NCBI GenBank assembly: GCA_032622095.1
Contig: CP136069.1
Span: forward strand, 1,581,462 to 1,645,461
Reading direction: 5' to 3'
Source: Siphonodentalium dalli
Lineage: Eukaryota > Mollusca > Scaphopoda > Gadilida > Siphonodentaliidae
Length of the DNA stretch: 64,000 bases
In this document: in pieces, positions 13,223-26,058 of the stretch
How the letters are laid out: each line of letters starts with the position of its first letter
How positions within the stretch are numbered: position 1 is the first letter of the stretch
The notes under the pieces: model-generated
What the model saw: the letters and a program-made list of their open reading frames with translations, nothing else
Told to the model about the DNA's origin: nothing
Databases searched by the model: none
Program-made: the position numbers and the translations under genes

Positions 13223-15334
13223 TTCTTCTTATTCCAATAACATGCCTTAATCTCCGGAACGGCTGGACCGATCCACCTGCTGTTTTCGGCTTTAGTATAT
13301 AACTTTGGAAGTTCTCTGAAAATGGCCCATTGAGAATTTCGTCCGACCTTGACCTTCGGAGTTGTCGCCATTTTGTTGATTTTTTGGGGTTTTTCGCAAC
13401 ACAAAAGTAACTTGCGAAATCGATGTTTGATCTCTTATATCGTTGAAACGGTTTGACCGATTTATTTGAAATTTGGTACCTGCATAGCCATTGAGTATAC
13501 GAAGTCGAGGCAGTAATAGGGAATTTTGTGTGACCTTGAACTTTGGAAACAACGCTCTCTATCTGTTTTATTGTTGTGAACGTATCTCCTCCGAAACGGC
13601 TTGAGATATCGAGTTCGGACTTTTTTCATTATTTGCACATGTATGTGTGTTATGAACCGCCGAAAAATGATAGGGTTCGCACTTCCGGTTTAAAAGTTCG
13701 CTACTGGTCGAAGTATAAAACAACGCTCTTTATAGGGAATCTAGAACGGCTTGAGATATTGAGTTGGGACTTCTTTCATTATGTGCAGCAAATTCTGCGC
13801 TATCGAACGATATATATAGTTAACGGATATCACTTCCGGTTCGGGAGAGCAGGCGTGTGGGTATGTATCTCAAAACTATTTTAGCGCCTATTTTGATGGC
13901 ATTTGGTAGACGTAATCAATAGATGCCACTGATTACTATACAACTCGAATTTAAAAAATCGGACATAAACTTCGATAGTTATGGCTGTTTAAAAACCTGG
14001 TTTATTTCCGACCTTGACCTTCAGAGTTATCGACATTTTGTTGATTTTTGGGGGTCTTCGCGCAACTAAAATCGATGTTTGATTTCTTATATCGCCGAAA
14101 CGGCTAGGCCGATTGATTTGAAATTCGGAACCCTTTTAGCCACAGCATTGACAGTCGATGAACGAATAGGGAATTTCGTGTGACCTTGACCTTGGGAAAC
14201 AACGCTCTTTATCTGTGTTATTGTTGTTCCAGTATCTCCTCCGAAACGGCTTGAGATATCGAGTTCGGACTTTTTCATTATTTGCTCACTTATGTGTGTT
14301 ATGTACCGGCGAAAAATGATAGGGTTCGCACTTCCGGTTTAAAAGTTCGCTACTGGTCGAAGAATAAAAGAACGCTCTTTATATGAAATCCAAAATGGCT
14401 TGAGATATCGAGTTGGGACTTTTTGCATGATGTGCAGCAAACACTGCGCTCTTTAATTATATATATAGTTAATGGATTTCACTTCCGGTTTGGGGGAAAG
14501 GGCTGTGGGTATGTATCTCAAAAACTATTTAGGCGCATATTTTAATGAAATTTGGTGGAAATCATCACTAGCTTCCGCTGATCACTATGCCACTTGAATT
14601 TTAAAAATCGGACTTAAACGTATAGAGTTACGGCTGCTTGAAAACGATATTTTTATGGTTTTTTGCGCCCCTAAAATGCCTTGCAAAATTGCAAAATCGA
14701 TGTTTGATTTCTCTTGTAGAAACGGCTCAGCCAATTGATTTGAAATTTCACACCTGCATAGTCATTTAGTATACACAGTCGATGCACGCATAGGGAATTT
14801 CGTTTGACCTTGACCTTTGGACACAACGCTCTTTATCTGTTTTATTGTTGTTCCAGCATCTCCTCCGAAAAGGCTTGAGATATCGAGTTCGGACTTTTTT
14901 CATTATTTGCGCATTTATGTGTGGTATGTACCACCGATAGGGTTCGCACTTCCGGTTTAAAAGTTCGCTACTGGTCCAAGAATAAAAGAACGCTCTTTAT
15001 ATGCAATTCAGAAGGGGTTGAGATATCGAGTTGGGACTTTTGATGTGCAGCAAACTCTGCGCTCTCTAATGATATATATATATATAGTTAACGGATTTCA
15101 CTTCGGTTTGGGGGAATGGGCGTGTTGGTATGTATCTCAAATTGTTTTTGGTGCAGATTTTGATGGAATTTGGTGGATAGAATCTGTGGTTGCCGAGTAT
15201 TACCATCAGCTACAGTATCACCATACTGATATGTGTCTCCGGAAAACTGACATTTATCAGGTGACACAATTTCCGTCATTGTCGAACATGGAAGTATCGA
15301 AATTGCTGTGCAATTACAGTTTCATTCTAGTTAT
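13223..15334 (+). repeat. B higher-order repeat 2 (2,112 bp)
   Basis: Head-to-tail copy of 11111-13222 with the same three monomers. It ends in the same hairpin (15301-15315), an 11-nt spacer and CTAG (15327-15330). TT and then a new palindromic head (15333-15360) follow at once. Confidence 0.9.
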
Positions 15335-17905
15335 ACTTCCATGTGTAACATGGAAGTATATTGTAATTCTTCTGGCTTTTATTCTTCTTCTTCTTATTCC
15401 AATAACATGTCTTAATCTCCGGAACGGCTGGACCGATTCACCTACTGTTTTCGGCTTTAGTATATAACTTTGGAAGTTCTCTGAAAATGGCCCATTGAGA
15501 ATTTCGTCCGACCTTGACCTTCGGAGTTATCGCCATATTGTTTATTTTTTTGGATTTTTCGAGTCATTAAATGACTTGCAAAATCGAGGTTTGATTTCTT
15601 ATATCGTCAAAATAACTTGACCGAATGATTTGAAATTTGGTACCTGCATAGCCATTGAGTATACGAAGTCGATGTACAAATAGGGAATTTTGTCTGACCT
15701 TGACCTTTGGAAACAACGCTCTTTATCTGTTTTATTGTTGTTATCGTATCTCCTCCTAAACGGCTTGAGATATCGAGTTCGGACTTTTTTCATGATTTGC
15801 GCATGTATGTGTGTTATGAACCGCCGAAAAATGATAGGGTTCGCACTTCCGGTTTAAAAGTTCGCTACTGGTCGAAGGATAAAACAACGCTCTTTATAGG
15901 AAATCCAGAACGGCTCGAGATATTGAGTTGGGACTTTTTGCATGATGTGCAGCAAACTCTGTGCTCTCGAACGATATATATAGTTAACGGATTTCACTTC
16001 CGGTTCGGGAGAATGGGCGTGTGGGTATGTATCTCAAAACTATTTTGGCGCAGATTTTGATGAAATTTATTGGACATAATCTTTAGTTGTCGCTTACCAC
16101 TACTCCGCTCAGATTTTTAAAATCGGACCTAAACTTCTCGAGTTATGGCTGCTTAAAAACCTAATTTGTATGGGGTTTTCGGACCCCTATAATGACTTGC
16201 AAAATTGCAAAGTCGATATTTGATTTCTTATACCGTCGAAACGGCTTGGCCAATTGATTTGAAATTGTGTATCTACATAGCCGGTGAGCATTTGTTGTCG
16301 ATGCATAAATAAGGAATTTCGTCTGACCTTGACCTTTGGAAACAACGCTCTTTATCGGTTTTATTGTTGTGAAGAGATCTCCTCCTAAATGGCTTGAGAT
16401 ATCGGGTTCGGACTTTTTTCATTATTTGCGCATGTATGCGTGTTATGAACCGCCGAAAAATGATAGGGTTCGCACTTCCGGTTTAAAAGTTCGCTACTGG
16501 TCGAAGAATAAAATAACGCTCTTATAGGAAATCCAGAACGGCTCGACATATTGAGTTGGGACTTTTTCCATGATGTGCAGCACAATCTGCGCTCTCGAAC
16601 GATATATATAGTTAACGGATTTCACTTCCGGTTCGGGAGAACGGGCGTGTGGGTATGTATCTCAAAACTATTTTGGCGCAGATTTTGATGAAATTTAGTA
16701 GACATGATCTTTAGATCTCGCTGACCACTATTCCGTTCAGATTTTTTAAATCGGACTTAAACTTCTCGAGCTATGGCTGCTTAAAAACCTGATTTTTATG
16801 GGTTTTCGGACCCCTAGAATGACTTGCAAAACTTCAAAATCGATGTTTGATTTCTTATATCGTTGAAACGGCTCAGCCAATTGATTTGAAATTTTGTACC
16901 TGCATAGCCATTGAGCATTCGCGGTCGATGCATAAATAAGGAATTTCGTCTGACCTTGACCTTTGGAAACAACGCTCTTTATCTGTTTTATTGTTGTTAA
17001 CGTATCTCCTCCTAAACGACTTGATATATCTGGTTCGGACTTTTTTCATTATTTGCGCATGCACATGTGTTACAAACCATCGAACAATAATAAGGGTCGC
17101 CCTTCCGGTTTAAAAGTTGACCCTGGGTCGAATAATAAAAGAACGCTCTTTATTGGAAATCCAGAACGGCTTGAGATATTGAGTTGGGACTTTTTGCGTT
17201 ATGTTCATCCAACTGTGCGATGTATAAAGATATATATAGTTAACGGATTTCACTTCCGTTTATGGAGAATGGGCGTGTGGGTATGTACCTCAAAACTGTT
17301 CTGGCGCATATTATGATGAAATTTGGTGGATATAATCTCTAGTTGCCGCTGATCACTATCCCACTCGAAGTTTTTTAATCGGGCTAAAACTTCTGGAGTT
17401 ATTGCTGCTTAAATACCTGATTTTCTGGGAGGTTTCGTGCCACCATAATGACTTGCAAATCGAGTTTTTATTTCTTATATCGTCAAAACGGCTCAACCAA
17501 TTGATTTGGAGTTTTGTACCTGCATAGCTATTGTGCATACGCAGTCGACAGACTAATAGAGAATTTCATCTGACATTCTTCTTTGGGAACAACGCCCTTT
17601 ATCTTTGTTATTATTTTTAAGGTATCTCCCCCAAAACGGCTGGAGATATCGGGTTCGGACTTTTTGAATTGTTTGCATCAGATTCTGCGCTGCATAATGA
17701 TGTATATATGTTACGGTTTTTACTTCCTATTTGGGAGAAATGGCGTGTTGGTAAGTGTTTCAAATTGTTTTTGATGCAGATTTTGATGGAATTTGGTGGA
17801 TAGAACCTGTGGTGGTCGAGTATTACTATGAGCTATAGTATCACCATACTGATATGTGTCTCCTGACAACTGACACTTTATCGGGTGGCACAATTTCCGT
17901 CATTG
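15333..17905 (+). repeat. B higher-order repeat 3 (four monomers, 3' end lost)
   Basis: It begins with the palindromic head (TATACTTCCATG, loop TGTA, CATGGAAGTATA) directly after the CTAG of the previous copy. It carries four diverged monomers. The usual 3' end (hairpin and CTAG) is missing: after TTTCCGTCATTG near 17903 the sequence passes straight into the start of the next repeat (TCTTCTTCTTCTTATTCC). Confidence 0.75.
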
Positions 17906-18657
17906 GTGTCTTCTTCTTCTTATTCCAATGACATGCTTATATCTCAAGAACGGCTGGACCGATTCACATGCTGTTTTTGGTTTCAGCATATAACTTTGTA
18001 AGTTCTCTGAAAATAGCCTATTGAGAATTTCGTCCGACCTTGATATTCAGAGTTATCGCCATTTTGTTGATTTTTTGGGGTTTTTCGCGGCACAAAAGTA
18101 ACTTGCGAAATCGATGTTTGATCTCTTATATCGTCGAAACGGCTTGACCGATTGATTTGAAATTTGGTACTTCCATAGCCATTGAGTATACGAAGTCGAT
18201 GTACAATAGGGAATTTCGTCTGACCTTGACATTTGGAAACAACGCTCTTTATCGGTTTTATTGTTGTAAGCGTATCTCCTCCTAAACGGCTTAAGATATC
18301 GAGTTCGGACTGTTTTCGTTATTTGCGCATGTATGTGTGTTATGAACCGCCGAAAAATGATTGAGTTCGCACTTCCGGTTTAAAAGTTCGCTACTGGTCG
18401 AAGGATAAAATAACGCTCTTTATACGAAATCCAGAATGGCTTGATATATTGAGTTGGGACTTTTGCGTACCCGCATAGCCATTGAACATACCCAGTCGAT
18501 GCACTAATATGGAATTTTGTATGACCTTGAGCTTAAGAAACAACTATGAGCTACAGTATCTCCATACTGATATGGACGCTCTATCAGGTGACACAATTTC
18601 AGTCATTGGTGAACATGGAAGTATCGAAATTGCTGTGCAATTACAGTTTCATTCTAG
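17906..18657 (+). repeat. B higher-order repeat 4 (short, with 3' terminus)
   Basis: One full monomer (marker near 18240) and part of a second, then the standard end. The hairpin AATTGC-TGT-GCAATT is at 18628-18642, with an 11-nt spacer and CTAG at 18654-18657. Confidence 0.75.
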
Positions 18658-18679
18658 TTATTATTATTATTCTTATTAT

Positions 18680-20392
18680 TATACTTGACACTTTTGTAAT
18701 CACTATTACTCGAAAAGTACAAGAAGTAGGACACTAAAACTTGGTAAGTAGGTTGGGGTACATGAGTTCTATGCCTATGGCCCATAACGATTTTGTCCGC
18801 ACTTTCACCGAGGAGTTATCTCCCTTTATTTGAAAAAATGTCATTTTATTATCTCGGAAATTATAAGAAGCAGAGCATCGAAAATTAGACCGTATGCACA
18901 TCTCGATATGCACTACTGCCCACGGGCATAAAAACTTGTGTCCGCGCTTTCCCTGAAGAGTTACCGCCCATAGTTGGCAAACCTCTATTTTATTGTACTC
19001 TGTTGTCCTCCCGTATCATTCCAGATAACTGTATTTGGTTTTTGTAGTCGTGTTGACCGTTGTCAGCTTAGTCCGAAGAAGAAAATTTGACAGGGTTGGC
19101 CATATATTTTTACACTGGGGTGGGGGCAAAATTTTCGCAATTTTTTTTTTTATTGACATTCATCTATTTAAGTATGTAGATTCCATGAACGAAAACAAAC
19201 CCATACCGGAAAGGATTTTTGTAATCCGAGAAGAAATGCAAGAGTTACGGGCCCTCAAAGTTTGCAATTTGGTCCCTGTGCTTGTGCTCACATCTCCTCC
19301 GAAGATATCGAACTTAGGATGTCATCTGATATCCCAGTGCGTGCGGTCCGAAGAGAGCACGCGATGTGCCAAATTTTGCCAGTGTCGGTTAAGTGTTGTG
19401 GATCAGGGGAGGGGCGGTCCGGGGTACCAATTTTTTATTCTTCTCCGAATTAGATGAAACTTGGAGTGTAACATCTACACCGCCAACCGATCTAGAAACT
19501 GAAACAATTTAGAAAATCCATTGAAAAATGACGGAGTTGCGGTCCTTCAAACAATGCAAATTTGGGCCCATGTGCCTGTGACCTCATCTCCTCCGAAGAT
19601 CTCAAACTTAGGATGTCATCTGATATCGCAGTGCGCGCGGTCTGAAGAGAGCACGCGATGTGCCAAATTTTGCAAGTGTCGGTTCAGTGTTGTGGGTCAG
19701 GGGAGGGGTGGTCCGAGGTACCAAAATTTAGTTCGTCTCCGAATCATATGAAACTTGGTATATAACATCTACCTTATACGTTGATCATAAAACTGAAAAC
19801 AGATCGTAAATCCGTTAAAAAATGGCGGAGATTTGGGCCCTCAAACTTTGAATGTGGGCCCGTATTCTTTCTAATAAACAAAATGTTATTCGTCTCTGAA
19901 TGAGACAAAATTTATAAAAAATAATCAATGTAACTAGCTGATCACAATACTCAAAACAATTTTAAAATCCATTGGAAAATAACGGAGTTACGGGCTCTCA
20001 AAATTCGCATTTTGGGCCGGGTTTGACTATTTCCCAATCCCGTCACCCAATTTCGAGGCAGGGGTGGGGTCACTTCCAAACACTTGAGATCAACCCACAC
20101 ATGTTAAGGGAAAGATATAATCATCCTACTTCATATTTTCCGTCCCTTAACTGCGATTCATTGAGCTCATGATTTGGCCTATTATTATACTTCCATGGTG
20201 TAACCAAGGAAGTATATTGTTTTTCTACTGAGGTCGTTTTCCGTTTATTTCGAAATACTCAGAAACTGATTGCAGTAGGAACGCGAAATCTCTAGCGAAT
20301 GTAGGCATCGAAGGTTTACTACATATAATGGTATCCGGATTTCCGCCCAATGTTTCTTGGCGGAGTTATGGCCCTTTTGCGATTATTTTTCA

Positions 20393-20431
<39 letters not shown>

Positions 20432-22152
20432 TTATTATTATACTTGACACTTTTGTAATCACTATTACTCGAAAAGTACAAGAAGTAGGACACTAAAACT
20501 TGGTAAGTAGGTTGGGGTACATGAGTTCTATGCCTATGGCCCATAACGATTTTGTCCGCACTTTCACCGAGGAGTTATCTCCCTTTATTTGAAAAAATGT
20601 CATTTTATTATCTCGGAAATTATAAGAAGCAGAGCATCGAAAATTAGACCGTATGCACATCTCGATATGCACTACTGCCCACGGGCATAAAAACTTGTGT
20701 CCGCGCTTTCCCTGAAGAGTTACCGCCCATAGTTGGCAAACCTCTATTTTATTGTACTCTGTTGTCCTCCCGTATCATTCCAGATAACTGTATTTGGTTT
20801 TTGTAGTCGTGTTGACCGTTGTCAGCTTAGTCCGAAGAAGAAAATTTGACAGGGTTGGCCATATATTTTTACACTGGGGTGGGGGCAAAATTTTCGCAAT
20901 TTTTTTTTTTTATTGACATTCATCTATTTAAGTATGTAGATTCCATGAACGAAAACAAACCCATACCGGAAAGGATTTTTGTAATCCGAGAAGAAATGCA
21001 AGAGTTACGGGCCCTCAAAGTTTGCAATTTGGTCCCTGTGCTTGTGCTCACATCTCCTCCGAAGATATCGAACTTAGGATGTCATCTGATATCCCAGTGC
21101 GTGCGGTCCGAAGAGAGCACGCGATGTGCCAAATTTTGCCAGTGTCGGTTAAGTGTTGTGGATCAGGGGAGGGGCGGTCCGGGGTACCAATTTTTTATTC
21201 TTCTCCGAATTAGATGAAACTTGGAGTGTAACATCTACACCGCCAACCGATCTAGAAACTGAAACAATTTAGAAAATCCATTGAAAAATGACGGAGTTGC
21301 GGTCCTTCAAACAATGCAAATTTGGGCCCATGTGCCTGTGACCTCATCTCCTCCGAAGATCTCAAACTTAGGATGTCATCTGATATCGCAGTGCGCGCGG
21401 TCTGAAGAGAGCACGCGATGTGCCAAATTTTGCAAGTGTCGGTTCAGTGTTGTGGGTCAGGGGAGGGGTGGTCCGAGGTACCAAAATTTAGTTCGTCTCC
21501 GAATCATATGAAACTTGGTATATAACATCTACCTTATACGTTGATCATAAAACTGAAAACAGATCGTAAATCCGTTAAAAAATGGCGGAGATTTGGGCCC
21601 TCAAACTTTGAATGTGGGCCCGTATTCTTTCTAATAAACAAAATGTTATTCGTCTCTGAATGAGACAAAATTTATAAAAAATAATCAATGTAACTAGCTG
21701 ATCACAATACTCAAAACAATTTTAAAATCCATTGGAAAATAACGGAGTTACGGGCTCTCAAAATTCGCATTTTGGGCCGGGTTTGACTATTTCCCAATCC
21801 CGTCACCCAATTTCGAGGCAGGGGTGGGGTCACTTCCAAACACTTGAGATCAACCCACACATGTTAAGGGAAAGATATAATCATCCTACTTCATATTTTC
21901 CGTCCCTTAACTGCGATTCATTGAGCTCATGATTTGGCCTATTATTATACTTCCATGGTGTAACCAAGGAAGTATATTGTTTTTCTACTGAGGTCGTTTT
22001 CCGTTTATTTCGAAATACTCAGAAACTGATTGCAGTAGGAACGCGAAATCTCTAGCGAATGTAGGCATCGAAGGTTTACTACATATAATGGTATCCGGAT
22101 TTCCGCCCAATGTTTCTTGGCGGAGTTATGGCCCTTTTGCGATTATTTTTCA

Positions 22153-22191
<39 letters not shown>

Positions 22192-23911
22192 TTATTATTA
22201 TACTTGACACTTTTGTAATCACTATTACTCGAAAAGTACAAGAAGTAGGACACTAAAACTTGGTAAGTAGGTTGGGGTACATGAGTTCTATGCCTATGGC
22301 CCATAACGATTTTGTCCGCACTTTCACCGAGGAGTTATCTCCCTTTATTTGAAAAAATGTCATTTTATTATCTCGGAAATTATAAGAAGCAGAGCATCGA
22401 AAATTAGACCGTATGCACATCTCGATATGCACTACTGCCCACGGGCATAAAAACTTGTGTCCGCGCTTTCCCTGAAGAGTTACCGCCCATAGTTGGCAAA
22501 CCTCTATTTTATTGTACTCTGTTGTCCTCCCGTATCATTCCAGATAACTGTATTTGGTTTTTGTAGTCGTGTTGACCGTTGTCAGCTTAGTCCGAAGAAG
22601 AAAATTTGACAGGGTTGGCCATATATTTTTACACTGGGGTGGGGGCAAAATTTTCGCAATTTTTTTTTTTATTGACATTCATCTATTTAAGTATGTAGAT
22701 TCCATGAACGAAAACAAACCCATACCGGAAAGGATTTTTGTAATCCGAGAAGAAATGCAAGAGTTACGGGCCCTCAAAGTTTGCAATTTGGTCCCTGTGC
22801 TTGTGCTCACATCTCCTCCGAAGATATCGAACTTAGGATGTCATCTGATATCCCAGTGCGTGCGGTCCGAAGAGAGCACGCGATGTGCCAAATTTTGCCA
22901 GTGTCGGTTAAGTGTTGTGGATCAGGGGAGGGGCGGTCCGGGGTACCAATTTTTTATTCTTCTCCGAATTAGATGAAACTTGGAGTGTAACATCTACACC
23001 GCCAACCGATCTAGAAACTGAAACAATTTAGAAAATCCATTGAAAAATGACGGAGTTGCGGTCCTTCAAACAATGCAAATTTGGGCCCATGTGCCTGTGA
23101 CCTCATCTCCTCCGAAGATCTCAAACTTAGGATGTCATCTGATATCGCAGTGCGCGCGGTCTGAAGAGAGCACGCGATGTGCCAAATTTTGCAAGTGTCG
23201 GTTCAGTGTTGTGGGTCAGGGGAGGGGTGGTCCGAGGTACCAAAATTTAGTTCGTCTCCGAATCATATGAAACTTGGTATATAACATCTACCTTATACGT
23301 TGATCATAAAACTGAAAACAGATCGTAAATCCGTTAAAAAATGGCGGAGATTTGGGCCCTCAAACTTTGAATGTGGGCCCGTATTCTTTCTAATAAACAA
23401 AATGTTATTCGTCTCTGAATGAGACAAAATTTATAAAAAATAATCAATGTAACTAGCTGATCACAATACTCAAAACAATTTTAAAATCCATTGGAAAATA
23501 ACGGAGTTACGGGCTCTCAAAATTCGCATTTTGGGCCGGGTTTGACTATTTCCCAATCCCGTCACCCAATTTCGAGGCAGGGGTGGGGTCACTTCCAAAC
23601 ACTTGAGATCAACCCACACATGTTAAGGGAAAGATATAATCATCCTACTTCATATTTTCCGTCCCTTAACTGCGATTCATTGAGCTCATGATTTGGCCTA
23701 TTATTATACTTCCATGGTGTAACCAAGGAAGTATATTGTTTTTCTACTGAGGTCGTTTTCCGTTTATTTCGAAATACTCAGAAACTGATTGCAGTAGGAA
23801 CGCGAAATCTCTAGCGAATGTAGGCATCGAAGGTTTACTACATATAATGGTATCCGGATTTCCGCCCAATGTTTCTTGGCGGAGTTATGGCCCTTTTGCG
23901 ATTATTTTTCA

Positions 23912-23945
<34 letters not shown>
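18680..23945 (+). repeat. A satellite array, block 2 (3 full units)
   Basis: Units start at 18680, 20439 and 22199. All carry the common form of the variable sites (four G; TATTTGGTTTTTG). The third unit ends in its TTA tract at 23945, where B block 2 begins. No gene is seen. Confidence 0.97.
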
Positions 23946-23949
<4 letters not shown>

Positions 23950-26045
23950 CTTCCATGTTTTAACATGGAAGTATATTGTAATTCTTCTGGCTTTTCTTAT
24001 TTTTATTATTCTTCTTATTCCAATAACATGCCTTAATCTCCGGAACGGCTGGACCGATCCACCTGCTGTTTTCGGCTTTAGTATATAACTTTGGAAGTTC
24101 TCTGAAAATGACCCATTGAGAATTTCGTCCGACCTTGACCTTCGGAGTTATCGCCATTTTGTTGATTTTTTGGGGTTTTTCGCAACACAAAAGTGACTTG
24201 CGAAATCGATGTTTGGTCTCTTATATCGTCGAAACGGCTTGACCGATTGATTTGAAATTTGGTACTTGGATAGCCATTGAGTATACAAAGTCGACGTACA
24301 AATAGGGAATTTCGTCTGACCTTGACCTTTGGAAACAACGCTCTTTATCGGTTTTATTGTTGTAAACGTATCTCCTCCTAAACGCCTTGAGATATCGAGT
24401 TCGGACTTTTTTCATTATTTGCACATATATGTATGTTATGAACCGCCGAAAAATGATAGGGTTCGCACTTCCGGTTTAAAAGTTCGCTACGGGTCGAAGG
24501 ATAAAACAACGCTCTTTATAGGAAATCCAGAACGGCTCGAGATATTGAGTTGGGACTTTTTGCATGATGTGCAGCAAACTATGCGCTCTCTAATGATATA
24601 TATAGTTAACGGATATCACTTCCGGTTCGGGAGAACGGGCGTGTGGGTATGTAACTCAAAACTATTTTAGCGCATATTTTGATGAAATTTGGTAGACGTC
24701 ATCAGTAGATGCCACTGATTGCTATGCAACTCGAATTTTAAAAGTCGGACATAAACTTCGATAGTTATGGCTGTTTAAAAACCTGGTTTATTTCCGACCT
24801 TGACCTTCAGAGTTATCGACATTTTATTGATTTTTGGGGGGTCTTCGCGCCACTAAAATGACTTGCAAAATCGAGGTTTGATTTCTTATATCGCCGAAAC
24901 GGCTTGGCCGATTGATTTGAAATTCGGGACCTTCTTAGCCATTGCGCATTGGCAGTCGATGAACTAATAGGGAACTTCGTCTGACCTTGACCTTTGGGTA
25001 CAACGCTCTTTATCGTTTTAATTGTTGTGAAGAGATCTCCTCCTAAACGGCTTGAGATATCGGGTTCGGACTTTTTTCATTATTTGCGCATGTTTGTGTG
25101 TTATGTACCGCCGAAAAATGATAGGGTTCGCACTTCCGGTTTAAAAGTTCGCTACTTGTCGAAGGATAAAACAACGCTCTTCATGTGAAATCCAGAAGGG
25201 CTTGAGATATCGAGTTGGGACATTTTGCATAATGTGCAGCAAACTCTGCGCTCTCAGACGATATATATAGTTAACGGATTTCACTTCCGGTTCGGGAGAA
25301 CGGGCGTGTGGGTATGTATCTTAAAACTATTTTGGCGAAGATTTTGATGAAATTTGGTGGACATAATCTTTAGTTGTCACTGACCACTACTTCGCTCAAT
25401 TTTTTTAAATCGGACTTAAACTTCTCGAGTTATGGCTGCTTAAAACCTGACTTTTATGGGGTTTTCGGACCCCTAGAATGACTTGCAAACCTGCAAAATC
25501 GGTGTTTGATTTCTTGTATCGTTGAAACGGCTTGGCCAATTGATTTGAAATTATGTACCTCCATAGCCATTGGGCATTCGCAGTCGATGCACAAATAAGG
25601 AATTTCGTCTGACCTTGACCTTTGGAAACAACGCTCTTTATCTGTTTTATTGTTGTTAACGTATCTCCTCCTAAACGGCTTGAGATATCGGGTTCGGACT
25701 GTTTTCATTATTTGCGCATGCACATCTGTTATGAACCAACGAAACATGATATGGGTCGCACTCCCGGTTTAAAAGTTGACTATGGTCGAATAATAAAAGA
25801 ACGCTCTTTATACGAAATCCAGAACGGCTTGATATATTGAGTTGGGACTTTTGCGTACCTGCATAGCCATTGAACATACCCAGTCGATGCACTACTATGG
25901 AATTTTGTATGACCTTGAGCTTAAGAAACAACTATGAGCTACAGTATATCCATACTGATATGGACGCTCTATCAGGTGACACAATTTCAGTCATTGGTGA
26001 ACATGGAAGTATTGAAATTGCTGTGCAATTACAGTTTCATTCTAG
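23946..26045 (+). mobile_element. B-family block 2, inserted in the A array
   Basis: It has a palindromic head (23946-23975), three monomers (markers near 24337, 25000 and 25628), and a 3' end with hairpin 26016-26030, an 11-nt spacer and CTAG at 26042-26045. It is flanked on both sides by the TTA microsatellite of A units, exactly as for block 1. Its last 185 bp match the end of block 1 (18473-18657) almost base for base, so the two blocks share a recent 3' end. Confidence 0.8.
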
Positions 26046-26058
26046 TTATTCTTATTAT

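Larger units (their letters stand above)
10996..18657 (+). mobile_element. B-family block 1, inserted in the A array
   Basis: It starts with two copies of the 30-bp palindromic head (10996-11025 and 11054-11083). It contains about eleven monomers of 620-650 bp and ends with a hairpin and CTAG (18654-18657). The AACGCTCTTTATCTG-type motif marks the monomers near 11438, 12089, 12713, 13549, 14195, 14823, 15713, 16346, 16970, 17590 and 18240. The left boundary is the TTA tract of an A unit and the right boundary is again a TTA tract followed by the next A unit, so the block sits inside that microsatellite. Frames such as 12907-13302 and 15018-15467 are the same repeat read twice, not genes. Confidence 0.8.

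Noticed and set aside
11100-18660. Frames of 60-149 codons in B blocks on both strands
   Set aside because: Same repeated DNA read in several frames, often on both strands at once; diverged monomers carry stops and frame shifts in them.
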